Part shown: one piece after another, positions 51,801 to 64,000 of the stretch
Layout: each line of letters opens with the position of its first letter
Position numbering within the stretch: the stretch's first letter is position 1
From: Cardiocondyla obscurior
Taxonomy: Eukaryota > Arthropoda > Insecta > Hymenoptera > Formicidae
Length of the DNA: 64,000 nucleotides
Direction of reading: 5' to 3'
NCBI RefSeq assembly: GCF_019399895.1
Contig: NC_091874.1
Coordinates: 870,501-934,500 of the forward strand
Notes under the pieces: model-generated
What the model saw: the letters and a program-made list of their open reading frames with translations, nothing else
Databases searched by the model: none
What the model was told of the DNA's origin: nothing
Made by a program: the position numbers and the translations under genes

Positions 51801-53450
51801 TTTAGTATCGTGTGAGAAACCGACAAATGAAAAGTGCTTCAAACTCGGAAGGAGTTGGACTTTTCAGCGTTAGTGAATTGAAATAAGAACAATTCTCGAG
51901 GGAATAGAGGACGAAGTCAATGAAACGGAAACACGAGACGCGTTTGCAAGAAACTTTGGAAATGGACGAACGGAGATCAAACAGACAACCGAATGCTATC
52001 TTCTTGGAAACTTAATATAATTTGCATGTATTTTTATACCACGTTATTTATTTTAACTTGTTCATTTTGCCATACAAATTTCAGTTGCCCAAGAGAGAAG
52101 TTATCCAAAAGTGCGCCAAAATAAGCAATTAAAACGTTGAAAACGAATGAATTAATTTAACCTAATAAAATAAAATTTGATAAAAAAATTCAACAGTTTT
52201 ATTTTAATTATTAAATATTTTCGAGCCTAAGCTATTACTTTCAACTACTTCTCCTATTGTAACCAATGTGCGGCAAGTATTTCATATTCTTTACACTTAG
52301 TTTAATCTGAATATTAGCAGAAGAAGAAAGACGGTAATGATGAAAATGTCGGGCTTTTCACGACTATTTTCACGAAACGATTCTGAAAAGAGAAGTCTCT
52401 CCGGGACCATTTTAGAAACAAATGTAAATGCATATTTTAGGAGTGTCAACGCGACTTCGTCGAGGAAGAACAAATAGCGAACATCTCTATTTGGTAAGAT
52501 TGACTCCTTCCATTGTTCACAGGAAAAACGAAGGAAAGTCGACGAAAGCCAAGACTGTGCGTGTCTGAGAGAAGATACTAAGTTCCCCATGAGAGAATTT
52601 TAAACGAGTAAACCCTATCCAGGAAAGAAGTCCTTATCCGTTACAAAAGTTCGCATACATGTGTAAAATTAAAAATTAAAAAAAAAAAAAACGCATATAC
52701 ATATGTACATACGTTATAATACGATAACATATATGATAAAAAAATTTTAAAAATTCTTAAATTTTTTGAATATTTCTGTTAAAGTAATTAATTAATTTCC
52801 TATTAAATTCACAATAAGATATAAAACTAAATCTCATTAAAAATGTAGAAATGAAGAATTATACCGAATTTAATCGTGTTACATTATCATAAAAATGTAG
52901 AGATGAAAATCAGAATAATATCTAAATGATCGTGAAATGTGAAAATAATTTCAAAATACTCGAGACTGTGTAACATTTACCGATTAAAAGCTAAACGCTT
53001 CGTCGTCGCAAAGCCAATGCTTGTGCGGGCAATGCAGCTGACATGCATACGCGAGGAGGCGGGAGGTTACAGGGACGTGGGGGCATTTAACCATGTGTTC
53101 CACCTAAACGATTTAATTCAATACCTGTCCGAACATTCAGTTTTGTGACTGCAAACGGCATTTCTCTTTGACACTTTTCACCAGAGCGCACGTTATTTAC
53201 ATCGACTAGTTTTTGACTCGCAAATGCCGCGTTTTCGACTTACTAACAAACAAAAGTGCCATTTCGATAACGCAAATAAAAGTCTCATGAAATAAAACGG
53301 GTAACTTTCACGTCGATAAGATCCAGAATAACGTAAAGTAGTAATAATATAGATAGAAATAATTACAGGTAGAAAAATTACAACGCGATATATCTTTTCG
53401 GCATTTTTAATTCAAGTATCGTAGTCGAATATTGACCGAAAGGGATACCC

Positions 53451-54010
53451 GGCGGATCAATCGTGACCCAGCATCTCACATTTGGGGAAAACCAGCACGA
53501 AAGCGAGAGAGAACGAGACACGAAAAAGGCAGCCAGCGTCTTCTCGCGTTAGGGTAGACGCGAGTAAAGGGGTGGATAAAGAAAAACGGTGAACGAGAAT
53601 GCCGAGGAAAAGAAAGAGTCGACTATATCGCGCGGCCACAGAGAGACAGGGTGCCGTAGTTAAGAGAGAAATACGATTGGTGGGGATATTGATCTTCCCT
53701 GGGAGTTGCCATGTGCAACGTTGTGGCGGTCCTATGCTCGAGCGACTTTGCGATTCTTCTTTCGAGACAGCAACGCGTCGCGACGCCGCCGCCGCCGCCG
53801 CCGCCGCCGTCGTCGTCGCCGCCTAGTTTTCTCCTCTCTATTCTCCATCGTTTTCCATCATCAACCGACTTCGAAAGAGGGTGCCGCCTTTCTTTGCACC
53901 TACCAAAAAGTTCTCTAACTTGCTCTCGGTCATTTCTGATACGACTCATTGCTCTCGCTTCACTCTTTTACTCCCCCCCAACGCCGCAGGTGTCGTTTTG
54001 ATACGCACTT
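53451..54010. other. GC-rich block around a GCC repeat
   Basis: Several frames on both strands stay open here because stops are rare. The plus-strand frames read through the triplet repeat as polyalanine, polyarginine or polyproline; the minus frame reads as polyglycine. A plus-strand acceptor-like pyrimidine tract ends CGCCGCAG at about 53991. No frame is convincing as a protein. Confidence 0.35.
53785..53823. repeat. (GCC)n / (GTC)n trinucleotide repeat
   Basis: Eight GCC units are followed by three GTC units and further GCC. It is unusual for its pure G+C content in this AT-rich setting. Confidence 0.95.
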
Positions 54011-55900
54011 AAGAGAAAGAAAAAAGATAACGGCCCCTATCCTTGGAGACTAATCATCTACGCGGACACGCTTGATATTTCGTATGAAAAAACTTTACGG
54101 CTAAGAATATATAATCCCTTCATACACAGAGACAGATCGTTATTAATGGTACAACCGAGAAAAAGAGATCTTGCATGAAAGAAATAACGTCGAGAAAATG
54201 AAATAAGAAATCTTCGTCCGATTCGATCCTCACGACTTTGATTCACGCGAAGACTCCTTCTCCCTACGTGATACAAAGCTTTAATGACGATTTCCTCAGT
54301 CGCCTGATTAGACTGTAAGAAAAGAACAAACGTATCGATAGGATCAAATTTTGCAAGAGTCGGTATGCTGTTTCTAAGCACTCGGCTTAACCGCTGATAT
54401 AGAAAGCTCTATCTGTCATGCCTCACATAAGGTAAATATGTAGTGACTATCATCCTGCTTTAACGAGCCAGGAGAGATAATCCACGTAGCTATCTCACAG
54501 TTTATCCTTCACCCGTGTAGCTAGTGAACCAGTAGGATCAAGATTCAGATAGGTAATTACTAAGCGAGAATATCGTCCAAGCTTTAAGACAGAATTTCTA
54601 TATATACATGTATGTATTATATCATAGTCGAGCATTAGTTTTTTAAATTGATTTAGTTCACACACACCCTATAGTAAAATATCGACGCTTTTGAATTTTG
54701 CGATACGGATATGTATGTCAACAACGGACTATGCAATCCGAACAAACCAAGTTTTTATTTCGTGCACGCTGTAAACATGCTTTTATAAATACATGTCAAA
54801 GGTAAAATATGAAAGAAAAAAAAGAGCCTTCGCGCAAACAGGTTGAAAAAAAATTTAGTTTCGAAAGATAGTACGAGAATAGAAATTGTAATTATTCTTA
54901 TTACGTTTAATTCTATAATACTCTCATTTGTCACGTGAAAATTGTCTCGAGAGAAATGACTCGCGTGTTAAAATCCGTCGCGTTAGCTCTGGAGAAATGA
55001 GGGGTTGACGCAACTATTCAGTTAAATGTTATATCGAGCATGGATTTCGCGAGGCACCTAAAATGAAAATACTACTCCGCATTTGAGCAATAGGCGAGTT
55101 CTGACAGGGTTTGGCATAGCAAACTAATCGGATGCCCTATCCCGTTCCTATTTCGGATCATGTCATTTCCAGTTGTCGACCGACCGAGATTTTCTCTTTG
55201 TACATCCACTCGCAGAACGCTCCTACCATAAAAATATCAAATCTAGGCGAAAGCACTTTTTTTTTTTCGTATAACGGAGTTGACGTTCTTCAATTTATTG
55301 CAGCAAACAACTGTTACGGATTTGACTTTTCACAGTTTTGCATATCCGGGGCAAGTATTATTCATATTCGCCGGTTTATATTTTTACTCCCGCGAGAACG
55401 AAAAATACTTTTTCCGCGAGACACGTCTACTAAAGTGCGTCCTGTTTTGCTTAGAGATAAAATATTGTATTCCTTCGAATTGAAGCAAGGCGTAACCCAC
55501 GTACGGTAGTGCAACGAGCGAGCAAACCGCGCGTGTCCGCGCAAACAAACGTCTTCTCTCGCATTACACATCGACATAACTGTTACGCTTGTTTGTTGAT
55601 TTCCGTGAAACAGCATTACCCGCCGCCTTCTCTTCCCAGACAGTTTTATGCGACGACTGTTTCGAACGAGACAAGTAAACCGCCCGACTGATAATTTTTG
55701 CGCAAAATATGCTCCGTTACTTGAGACTGCTCGTTAAATTCGCATAATATCGCGCTGGAATTTCAGCAAAAAGCAACTACTTCTTTTCGATTATACCTTC
55801 GATCGAAATTTGTTATTTTAAATCTGCGGGGAGTAAATAATTGAAAACGATACCGGAGATAAAGGAAGAAATTCAATTTGTTCGACAAATGCGATGCCGG
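54011..55900. other. Probable intronic DNA, no supported gene
   Basis: A minus-strand frame of 107 codons (54058-54381) and a plus-strand frame of 125 codons (55132-55509) are present, without domains or splice context. I see nothing else. Confidence 0.45.
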
Positions 55901-57480
55901 GTGCGCGGCAACGCATGCGACTAAATAGTCGATACGCGGAAGAGTTTCGACAAGCTACGCGAATACTTTATTACGAAACCAGTCGTGCATATTTGAAGAA
56001 GATGCGTATCGTCGCGCATAACGATACAGCGGGGAAGTTGAAATAGGAAAAGTACCGTGTCGCTGTGCCAGCAAAGTAAGAATTCCGACGAGATCCCCGG
56101 AGACGTGTTATCATGCTCGGAAACGACACTTGGATACAAGTCCCAACGGCACGCGACCCAATAAATGCGTCGCCACAGCGCACCATAACGCGGCCGCGTC
56201 GGTATTAAGAAATTTTCGCGATAGCTCGCTTTCCTATGTACATCGAGCACACAGACGCCACAGGCTTATTCCGCTCTTCGTGCAACTCAAACAAGCGTTA
56301 TATCGCGCCATAAAGCGTGAAATTGTCCCCATAGGACACTCGACAACTTTCGACGATTCCGATGGCATTCCGTATTTGCCATCTGCGATAAATATTGGTC
56401 AACGAAGCCCTCCTCCCCGAATATAAAGAGTGGGACAGTTCCTAACGCTCTTTTTACAAAGAATACTCTGCTCTGCTACGTGTCTATCGCACACATCGAA
56501 GTCGAAAAAAGAAAAATTTTAAGAGTCAGCTGCGTCGCGATGACTTTTAATTTTTGCATACTTTAATTAGAAGGAAACTCTTTGAAATTAAGTAACGCAG
56601 GAAACCGCATCAATGGGGTTGACAAACTCTCAGTCAAGTCGAATCAGAGATAATAATTCACTATTTTCGTTAAAAATCGACGAGCCCAATTGCGATTCGA
56701 AAATTCGCTCAAATGTTCTTACAGCGTTCTAAAAAAATTCTATACAAATCTATTAAACTCCCGCTTCGCGGAGCTGCAATGGCATACGTTATCGTGCGTC
56801 GCGATTGAAGCAATCGTGGGAACCTTCGGTTAACTTTGTATATTTAGGCAAGGCAAATTTCACATTGCGCGATACAGTCGTAGAACTTTTTTCAGACGAG
56901 TGGACATACCGTATCGGACGTAACGCTTTAGATTGCACGCTTGTTCGGGGTAGTATATACGTATATACGCGTAATTAAAGTGGCATCGTTCGTGTCACGC
57001 GACGTATAACACGAACCGCTTGTCCCGATTCTCTCGTCCCGTCCATCCCGTAGGGGCACTTTGTGCGCGAACGTTCGAAGGGCAATCAGCGGTAATTGGG
57101 CTGCGCTGCGCGCGAACCGCGCGTGACATCTTTATTTCTCGAGAGCGGTACATTAACGGGAAGGTTAAAGAGTGCGCGGCACGAGAGAGGAAGAGAGTGC
57201 ACACGACGCAGAGAGCATTCGACGTGCGGCTTGTATGCAGGATTAATTTTCCCTTCCACCAAACGATACGTGTCCCCGTATTCGCATACCCCCCTTCCTC
57301 CCGTTTCCAATTCAATCAGCCGGACACTTGGGTGCAACACACGATCGATTATCAGATGCAATGTTCAGACTTCTTCCCCGGATTACCGCGGATACGTAGA
57401 CTTTTGCTTTAGCATCGCGGTTTATACAAAAATCGGAAAACCAACGCGGATTTCAAACGTCTCACCCTCTTTCCTGTAAA
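55901..57480. other. CpG-rich block without a clear gene
   Basis: Frames of 91-130 codons overlap on both strands at 57000-57480 in at least three frames, again from low stop density. No conserved motif is recognisable. Confidence 0.35.
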
Positions 57481-57582
57481 AGTTTTACGACGCATTTCAG
57501 GCGTTTAAACGACAACGACGACAATAAAACGCCCGCTGCTTTCTTAAAGATGTTACATTAGAACGATGTCACAATATTTTTC

Positions 57583-57602
57583 TTTTTTTTTTTTTTTTTT
57601 TT
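57583..57602. repeat. Poly(T) run, 20 bases
   Basis: Uninterrupted T run. Confidence 0.95.
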
Positions 57603-58593
57603 CAAAGATGGAAACTTTTATTATCTTACTTGCTTGTTATTGCAAAAAATTGAGCTTACCAAAGCTTTTTTTTCATCGTGTAACTGATATTTAATTACGG
57701 AAATTGTGTATATTAATTAACAAAGTGTAATTAACTCCCATTCCATTAGCAGGATAATAAACGAATAAAAATATTATTGGAGGATTTTCATTGATACTTC
57801 TTTCTCTCTCTACGACCAGCAAAAAAATTAATTAAAGAGTTGCGAATGCCAAATATAAGTTCCTAATTCTGCAATTTTTTTTCTATCTAGTTTTTTTCAA
57901 TACAATCCGACCCGTGTTAATAAATCAGTTTTTTTTTTTTTCTTTACTTTAGAGTAAATAAAAAAAGTATATTTTTGGTACACTTTTTACAACGGAAGAG
58001 AAACATTGAAGTTTCGGTGAAAGTATCTTGGAAAAATAATATCCAGAAAGTTACGTGAGTAAAAAATTGTACGTTTGACTGTCTCGAGATTCTTAACTCA
58101 AAGTAACATAATGAAAGTCGCCAAAAATAAAACATTACGATAGCCAACGCAAAAATGTTGTGGGCGTATGCAATATTTGCAATAATCTTTCGATAATACC
58201 TAATGTTAAACAAATTATTCATACGTTTCAGACATGAGCGAATTACATCTTATTTGGTTCGATGTAAAATTAAGGATCAATATATATGTATATTTATGCT
58301 GATTCGGAAATGTTAATTCGAGTATACGCGATGTATACGCTTAACACAACCGCTTCCTAGTCGAAATAATATTGCACCATGACATTCCGAAACATGTTCC
58401 TCTACACGCGTTGAACCGCACGGCAGCAAACATTCCAGCGATACAAATTAGTTGCAGACATACTGACAGTGCAATTAATTATAGCAATCTTGTGTATACA
58501 CAGGATATAGATTGTGTAATGCAATGAAAAGTTTTAATCTCAGATTAGAAAGAAAATGGTAAGATAATTTAAATTTACAGAAAATATTCCAGT

Positions 58594-58614
58594 AAAAAAA
58601 AAAAAAAAAAAAAA
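58594..58614. repeat. Poly(A) run, 21 bases
   Basis: Uninterrupted A run. Confidence 0.95.
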
Positions 58615-59712
58615 GGAAGCGTAGGCTAAGAGAGAAATATTTCTTGATTTAAATAGAAAAGAGGGTGCTGGGATTTTGGATAATACTAAAACGTGTGATA
58701 CTCGACGAACGGACAATTCCTTATGCAGTTGCCGAGATACATAATTAAATACGCTATTTCTAAATATCAAAACGAGAACAGGGAATTTCTACGTCAGACA
58801 GCACCATATAGAATAGACGAGTCAAGCAAACAGGACGACGAAAAATATAATATACAAATCTCCACAATCAAATATCATACAAAATGTTGAAACGGCGACA
58901 CGCTTTTAGAATACTCAGGAGCTTCTACGCAATTTTTCTACATAAACGCCAGGCCCATATTAAGGCGATCTGTAATTCTCAGAACGGAATAAACTGTCGG
59001 TAAATAACAGATCGCTTAAAACGAGCCTCGCAGATAGTAAGAGAGGAAAATGATACAATTGCTGATAGATAGAGTAGACTGCTGGGGAATAGAATAAACG
59101 CGTTCGTGCGATAATATCAGAGTCAGATAGTGGAGAGAAAGCAATCGAGTAGATGTGTACTTTCCAGGCACAATATATAAGTTTTCCTCAAAAAAAATAC
59201 TGATGACACTTACGGGAAGCGAGATACGAACCACCGGCTGTCTTTTCGACATTTTCTACTGCGCCGTTTTTTCGACCGCGCGCTCTTGCCCTTACGTTGC
59301 GACATTCAGAGCTGCGTTCACATAGAAGAAACAACATGAATTTTTATACCACGCAATTAGACCGTCGTGAAATGGACGGTATTTTATGCAGAGATGAGTT
59401 AACTTAAAGGAAATTTTCAAGAGAATCGATTATGCAAACATTCGACCTAACGACATTCTGGGTCTTGAGTAGATGATTGAGACAACACTCGATATTAAGA
59501 CAATACTCATACGTCATACGTCATACATCATCTAAAAATAAAAGTGGACGATTTAGTGCAATAATACGTTTATGAGCGTTATGCATCTATCATTTCTTTT
59601 TTTTTTTTATGAATAATGTCACTTTTTCATTAATTTCTATCTAAATCTATTGATAAAACACAGCTTGGTATTTTAATCATTTACATAATATTATTTTCTT
59701 TAACATTTATTT

Positions 59713-59730
59713 AAAAAAAAAAAAAAAAAA
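59713..59730. repeat. Poly(A) run, 18 bases
   Basis: Uninterrupted A run. Confidence 0.95.
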
Positions 59731-60761
59731 GTTACCGTAACGATATTTCGTTACAAAAAATAAAATATAATAAGAAAATAATTTTTTTTTAACGACACAA
59801 TATCATATAAAATTATATTTAAAAGAAAAATGTATTTAGATCGTTGATTAAACTATTATTATTTTTCACAATCTGCTGGAATCACGTTAACTCATTTTTA
59901 CATAACACTGTCCAAATAAAATATATTTCTTAATTCCAAAAACTTTTGATAAATTAAATCTAATCATCTGTCAAATCAAAATATCCCATTGCTCTAACAA
60001 CAATTAGTACTAATTGAAACTGAACGGCTGGTGAAATTAACTCACGAAATTTCAGCAATTAACTAGAGATTAAATGTATCCTAATGTAATATATCTACAT
60101 ATATGTATACCGCTTTACTATAGTTTCCAGCGAGTGTAGTAAACTCTGTAAATTGCAAGTAAAAGTACGCACGAATGTTATACATACATATAACGTGTCG
60201 TACAATTATTGAAAAGTGTATTTAGCAGTTGATGTTGCCCTGTTGCAAAAATTTTCAGTTATTTAAATTCTGCTCTCAAATAGTACAATATTTAAGCACT
60301 ACTACAAATAATGATTCTCTCAACATTTTTACTTAAAAAAAAAAATTATTTCATAATATGTTTGGAATATTTAATATAGTTCTTGGACATCCTGTATCTA
60401 GCTTTATGCTGTTTTCGTGTATTACGCATCATGGCCCACATTAACGGAAAAGTAAGAGAAATGAAGTATAATGTATGTACATATGTATATTCGTCGCGAC
60501 GCTTCGCGCCGCTATTTCGCTCTTAATATAACTCTGTACAACGAGCTGGGAAAAGAAAAATTGACTTTACAAATTAGTGAAAAAACTCACAGATAAAAAA
60601 ATACGCAATACCTAGCGGATATATCTTTAATTAAATCTATAAACGATCGTATCGAAGGGTCGTCAAAATATTACGTAGCCGAAATAAAAATTAGAGGCAT
60701 TAGGCGGTACTTGAAATGGATGATACGACAATGACGAGAAATTGTTATAAAGTATGCATAC

Positions 60762-60944
60762 CTTGAGGGGGGGAAGGACCGTTGCAAGGTCTGAGGGGGT
60801 CCGGGCCGTGGAGGCTTGATTCGTGGCCCCGTAGCTCCGCTGTTGCTGATAGCTGCAGAGATTCTTGTGAGCACTAGCCTGAGCTGTGTAAGCCGACACT
60901 GATAACTTCATTTCTCCCTGTTCCCGATAAAGGGTCTGATACTC
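60762..60944 (-). CDS. Candidate coding exon, Ser/Ala/Gln-rich protein
   Basis: On the minus strand an acceptor (GAGATTGTCAG) precedes 60944 and a good donor CTCAAG|GTATGC follows 60762. The 183 bp between them are open only in the frame that starts and ends in phase 0, giving 61 codons. The sequence begins EYQTLYREQGEMKLS, continues with a Gln-rich stretch (CSYQQQRSY) and ends DLATVLPPLK. An in-frame TGA lies just upstream of the acceptor, as expected for intron. The Met at 60911-60909 could be the initiator, with the preceding 33 bases as leader. The end phase matches the start of the exon at 11940-12151. GC content is well above the downstream flank. I do not recognise the protein, and with no second species to compare, the exon is not certain. 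Confidence 0.5.
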
Positions 60945-63900
60945 CTGACAATCTCACAGACGAGGCCGAAGCCGAGGCACATCCTGAATCCCTCGTGATA
61001 TCCCTAAGCTACCGTGAAGGGCAACGCGCGAATAGATTGCCACGCTGAAACTTTCCAAAGAGTGAACGAGAGAAACGAAGAAGAAATAATCTTTGTTGGA
61101 TTATATCTTTCCTTGTGATATTCGTATCGCCGTTTCTTTCACTCTTTCTCAATTCACTCTCGGAATTCACCCGCCTCTCGGGCCACCTTGTCTCTTTAAT
61201 TTTTCGGATTGCTTTACGAGCCACGATCTATCGAAAAATACCGACCGTCTTTACGCTTTTATTTTCAGGAGCGCTCTCTGCTCCTTTCTTCGTGCGATGA
61301 CCGAGCCGTTCTTTTGATCAGCAACGAGAAACGCAGAGAAGCACGACGATAAATCTGCCATGAAGCTTGATAATTCCTTGACGTGTACTTAAGTTAGTCG
61401 TTAGCAAAGGCTTTACGATATTCGCCAGTCGTTTTGAAGAACGTACTAGGCGCGCTTTCTATTCAAAAGAGACTTGGTTTTCGCAGGGCGTGACAACGAT
61501 CGACTCGTCACCAATTTCCCAGTCGCTGTGACGAAGAACGATAAGGTTGTTTCGTTATTTTCCGTCCTCGAGACAGCACCGTTCCTCCGCCGCTGATTTC
61601 CCACGAGGGCAAAAGTATACGCGTAGGTGACCTCCCGCTTCCGCGTCTTTCACTTTTCTCACCGATGGTTCTTCTTTCTTTCCGGTTTCCGAATGGCTTT
61701 CGTTCGTGGCGACGCGCTCCACCCCGCCTCGCTCGTTTCGCGATTTTTTTAAAGCTCGACGGATCGCGACGATTGATCCCACCGTTCCTTTTACCGTTCG
61801 GGCGAATTTTACAAAGAATCGTTCTCTCTTAACTTTCAATTCGGTACTCGATCCTACGATACAGTCACTTCTCCATAATGGCACTCCTTCCCTTGAAAGA
61901 TTTTTTACTCGCCGAGTAGATTACGCGTCGAAATGCTCTCCGCGATTAAACGAAAACCAACGGAATAAACTCTTCACCTCTTTCCGGGCGACAAATATCT
62001 TTCGATTTTCGGTGGGACAAAGGCATACATTTCTAATCGACGGTCGTTGTCTAGCAATTTGAAAATTCGTTCTCGCGAGAATTGCGCCCACACGTTCCGC
62101 GTTCCCTCTATCTCTCGGTCTCGCGTTGATTGGCAAACTTATATTACGCACGTCTCTCCGTCGCTCGGGAAACATCGATAGCTCCGTTTGGTAATAATTC
62201 GTGATCAATCGACGCGTACGTGTCTAACGCGCGGATTATGTGTTCGGGGGCACGTCGTACAGCTTTCTCAAGAGAAAACGCACGGGTACGAGGACGCAAA
62301 TCCTGTCCTTCCACGCTTGTGCGACCTCGTATTCCTCCGATTCCTCTCCATCCTCCGATATCGTGGCGCTTCACTCAGTTGTCACTCGCGACCAATAAAT
62401 TAATAACTAGAAACTTAGACTCGTCGATAATTTAAATCGTTCAGCCGTAGAAACGATCGTCTGCTGCTTGCCACTTATATTCGTACATCAGGACTTTGCA
62501 AATTTTCATAAGTGAAGCCTACGCAATTCGTACGTATATATGTGTACGTATGTGAGAATACGTATATCAATCGTCGGAGAGAACTCGAGGGGAAGCTGCA
62601 AAACGACCCCCCAGCTCGGCCAATCGATCGAAACGATATTTGTATTCCTTATATACGTTCCTTCCCCCTGCTTTCGTCTTCGATCGCTCGTCTTCCACGT
62701 AATTCACAATTTGTCTTTTTCGTCCCCACTACCCGGCTTTAGCTCGTTTTACTATTAAAATCAGAGGGCTGGATCGATGTAACCGTCTAATTGTCGCTTG
62801 TAGATTTATCGTAGATAAAGATGAGAGCTCTTTTAAATTTCTTGGCCGAAAGAAACGCGAAATACGAGTCACTTCGATGCGAGTCTCGGTGGTAAGCGGA
62901 AGATTGAAAGCTCGTCGTTCGCGGCACTTCCCGAATTCCGTAATATCACCGTGACGGTCCAACAATCGTGAAAGATGACTGCGCTCGTCGATTAAGCAAA
63001 GTTTTAATATACCCGTAACTATAGATATAATATCACAGACTGCAAAGTGCGAGACTGCGAGGTTCACGGGGGGGATCGTGGCGCTTGTGGCTCGTGGCAC
63101 TTAATGTTTCATCGTACACGCGTGCCTCTGATTATCCCGTGAGGCAGAAGAGCGATAATGAAGCAACTTTATGCAAGGAGGTAACCTAACGCAGGTACTT
63201 TGATATACATATTGATATTTCGACCTTGGCTCTTTGGAGATCTATGACGTAACGCAGGCGCATCTCTGGCCGTCTAAACGAACAATACGTATCTACGTAA
63301 CAGACTTACGCTTGGAGATTTAATCCCGTGGTATACTACCCATATAACGTCAGGACAGCGAAAAGACGCGAGATCAATGCGACGCAATGAATGCAAATGA
63401 TGAAGAAAAACGCATTAATTTCTGAACCTTTCGATCCATAATGCATAACTATGCGGACGACCTGTGATCTTTAGATGTCCGGATGACACAAATGCACTCT
63501 CGGGTGTAACGCTCTCTCGAGATGCACCGTTCGTAATTCAGTTTCGTAGCCACCGAGAGTAACGATCAACGAAAGAGGACGCGATAGATGAACAGAGAAA
63601 TTACGATGTTGCGACGAGCGCGATAGCCGAACCTGCCCCTTGGAATATATTCGCGACATTTAAGTGACCGTTTTACTCGCACCCCGCGACTCCACTTCCT
63701 TCGATTCTCGCACGATAATGTCCACAAGGTAGCGATCGGATACGGACGCAGGAAATGCTCGATGAATGACATCGGCATGCCGAGTCAGATGAATGAACGA
63801 CGAGGGCAATGTGGCCATCGTCGTTAGCGGGCAATCGTATTAAAATTCCGCGCGCGACAAAATTACTTAGCGTCATCGCTCGAACGATTGATCACGCTTA

Positions 63901-64000
63901 AATCTGACCGAATATCCTGCGACCCAAATGCGAACTCGCAAAAAAAAAAAAAATACTCGACCAAAATAATGCGCGACTGACTGACTGACTGGCGTAGCGT
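60945..64000. other. CpG-rich upstream region, no resolved gene
   Basis: The interval 61000-63150 is CpG-rich with many overlapping frames of 60-123 codons on both strands and no recognisable protein. It lies upstream of the minus-strand candidate exon at 60762-60944, so it could hold further exons, untranslated first exons or a promoter. I cannot place a start site. A GACT repeat closes the window. Confidence 0.4.
63975..63991. repeat. (GACT)n microsatellite
   Basis: Four units of GACT. Confidence 0.9.

Larger units (their letters stand above)
45604..53450. other. Probable intronic DNA, no supported gene
   Basis: AT-rich, with a 29-base poly(A) at 46606, a GCGAC-type repeat at 48811-48850 and A/T homopolymers. 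The 134-codon minus-strand frame at 48499-48903 ends in a poly(T)-derived hydrophobic run and shows no domain. Confidence 0.5.
57481..60761. other. Probable intronic DNA next to candidate exon, no supported gene
   Basis: AT-rich sequence with homopolymers (T20 at 57583, A21 at 58594, A18 at 59713) and a TCATACG repeat at about 59507-59528. The high-coordinate end begins with the donor GTATGC of the exon at 60762-60944. Confidence 0.5.

Noticed and set aside
53902..53949. Minus-strand ATG followed by 15 codons and a donor-like TTTG|GTAGGT
   Set aside because: The frame ends in phase 1, which does not fit the next minus-strand exon (phase 0), and there is no other support.

Overview
The window looks like a piece of an insect nuclear genome. 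It is AT-rich (roughly two-thirds A+T by eye) but unusually full of CpG. It has many short microsatellites and poly(A)/poly(T) runs, and almost no long open reading frames. Real coding DNA appears only as short, GC-richer islands bounded by GT/AG splice sites. High CpG in an AT-rich insect genome fits Hymenoptera (ants, bees, wasps); that placement is inference, not proof. There are no bacterial operons, CRISPR arrays, rRNA genes or tRNA genes that I can support.

The main signal is a set of three candidate exons on the minus strand, in the order 60944-60762, 12151-11940 and 2956-2735. Each is GC-richer than its surroundings, open in one frame between splice signals, and phase-compatible with the next (0/0, 0/2, 2/2). 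They may be parts of one large gene whose introns would be about 48.6 kb and 9.0 kb. The predicted protein is mostly disordered (Ser, Gly, Gln, then an acidic Asp/Glu run) and ends in a basic segment. I do not recognise the family. The linkage is inferred from phase and strand only, and the middle exon could instead be a first exon with its own ATG.

Inside the proposed 48.6-kb intron, also on the minus strand, sits a compact and apparently complete two-exon gene (17309-16676). It has a TATA box, a signal-peptide exon, a 79-bp intron, three 12-residue proline-rich repeats, a polyproline run, a Thr/Ser-rich mucin-like tail with a duplicated 14-residue unit, and a poly(A) signal. It is the most interesting gene in the window and I cannot assign it to a known family.

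Just upstream of it (18403-20484, minus strand) is the 5' part of an LTR retrotransposon: a 410-bp LTR with TGTTG/CAACA ends, an internal core promoter and poly(A) signal, a primer-binding site, a leader, and an intact 406-codon gag with one CCHC knuckle. No pol and no second LTR are present, so it cannot be autonomous.

Two short elements with related terminal inverted repeats flanked by TA (10160-10318 and 45320-45603) appear to be copies of one MITE-like family. The rest, some 60 kb, is intronic or intergenic DNA with simple repeats and several GC/CpG-rich blocks. These blocks are open in several frames at once and could be regulatory DNA or untranslated exons, but they give no coherent protein.
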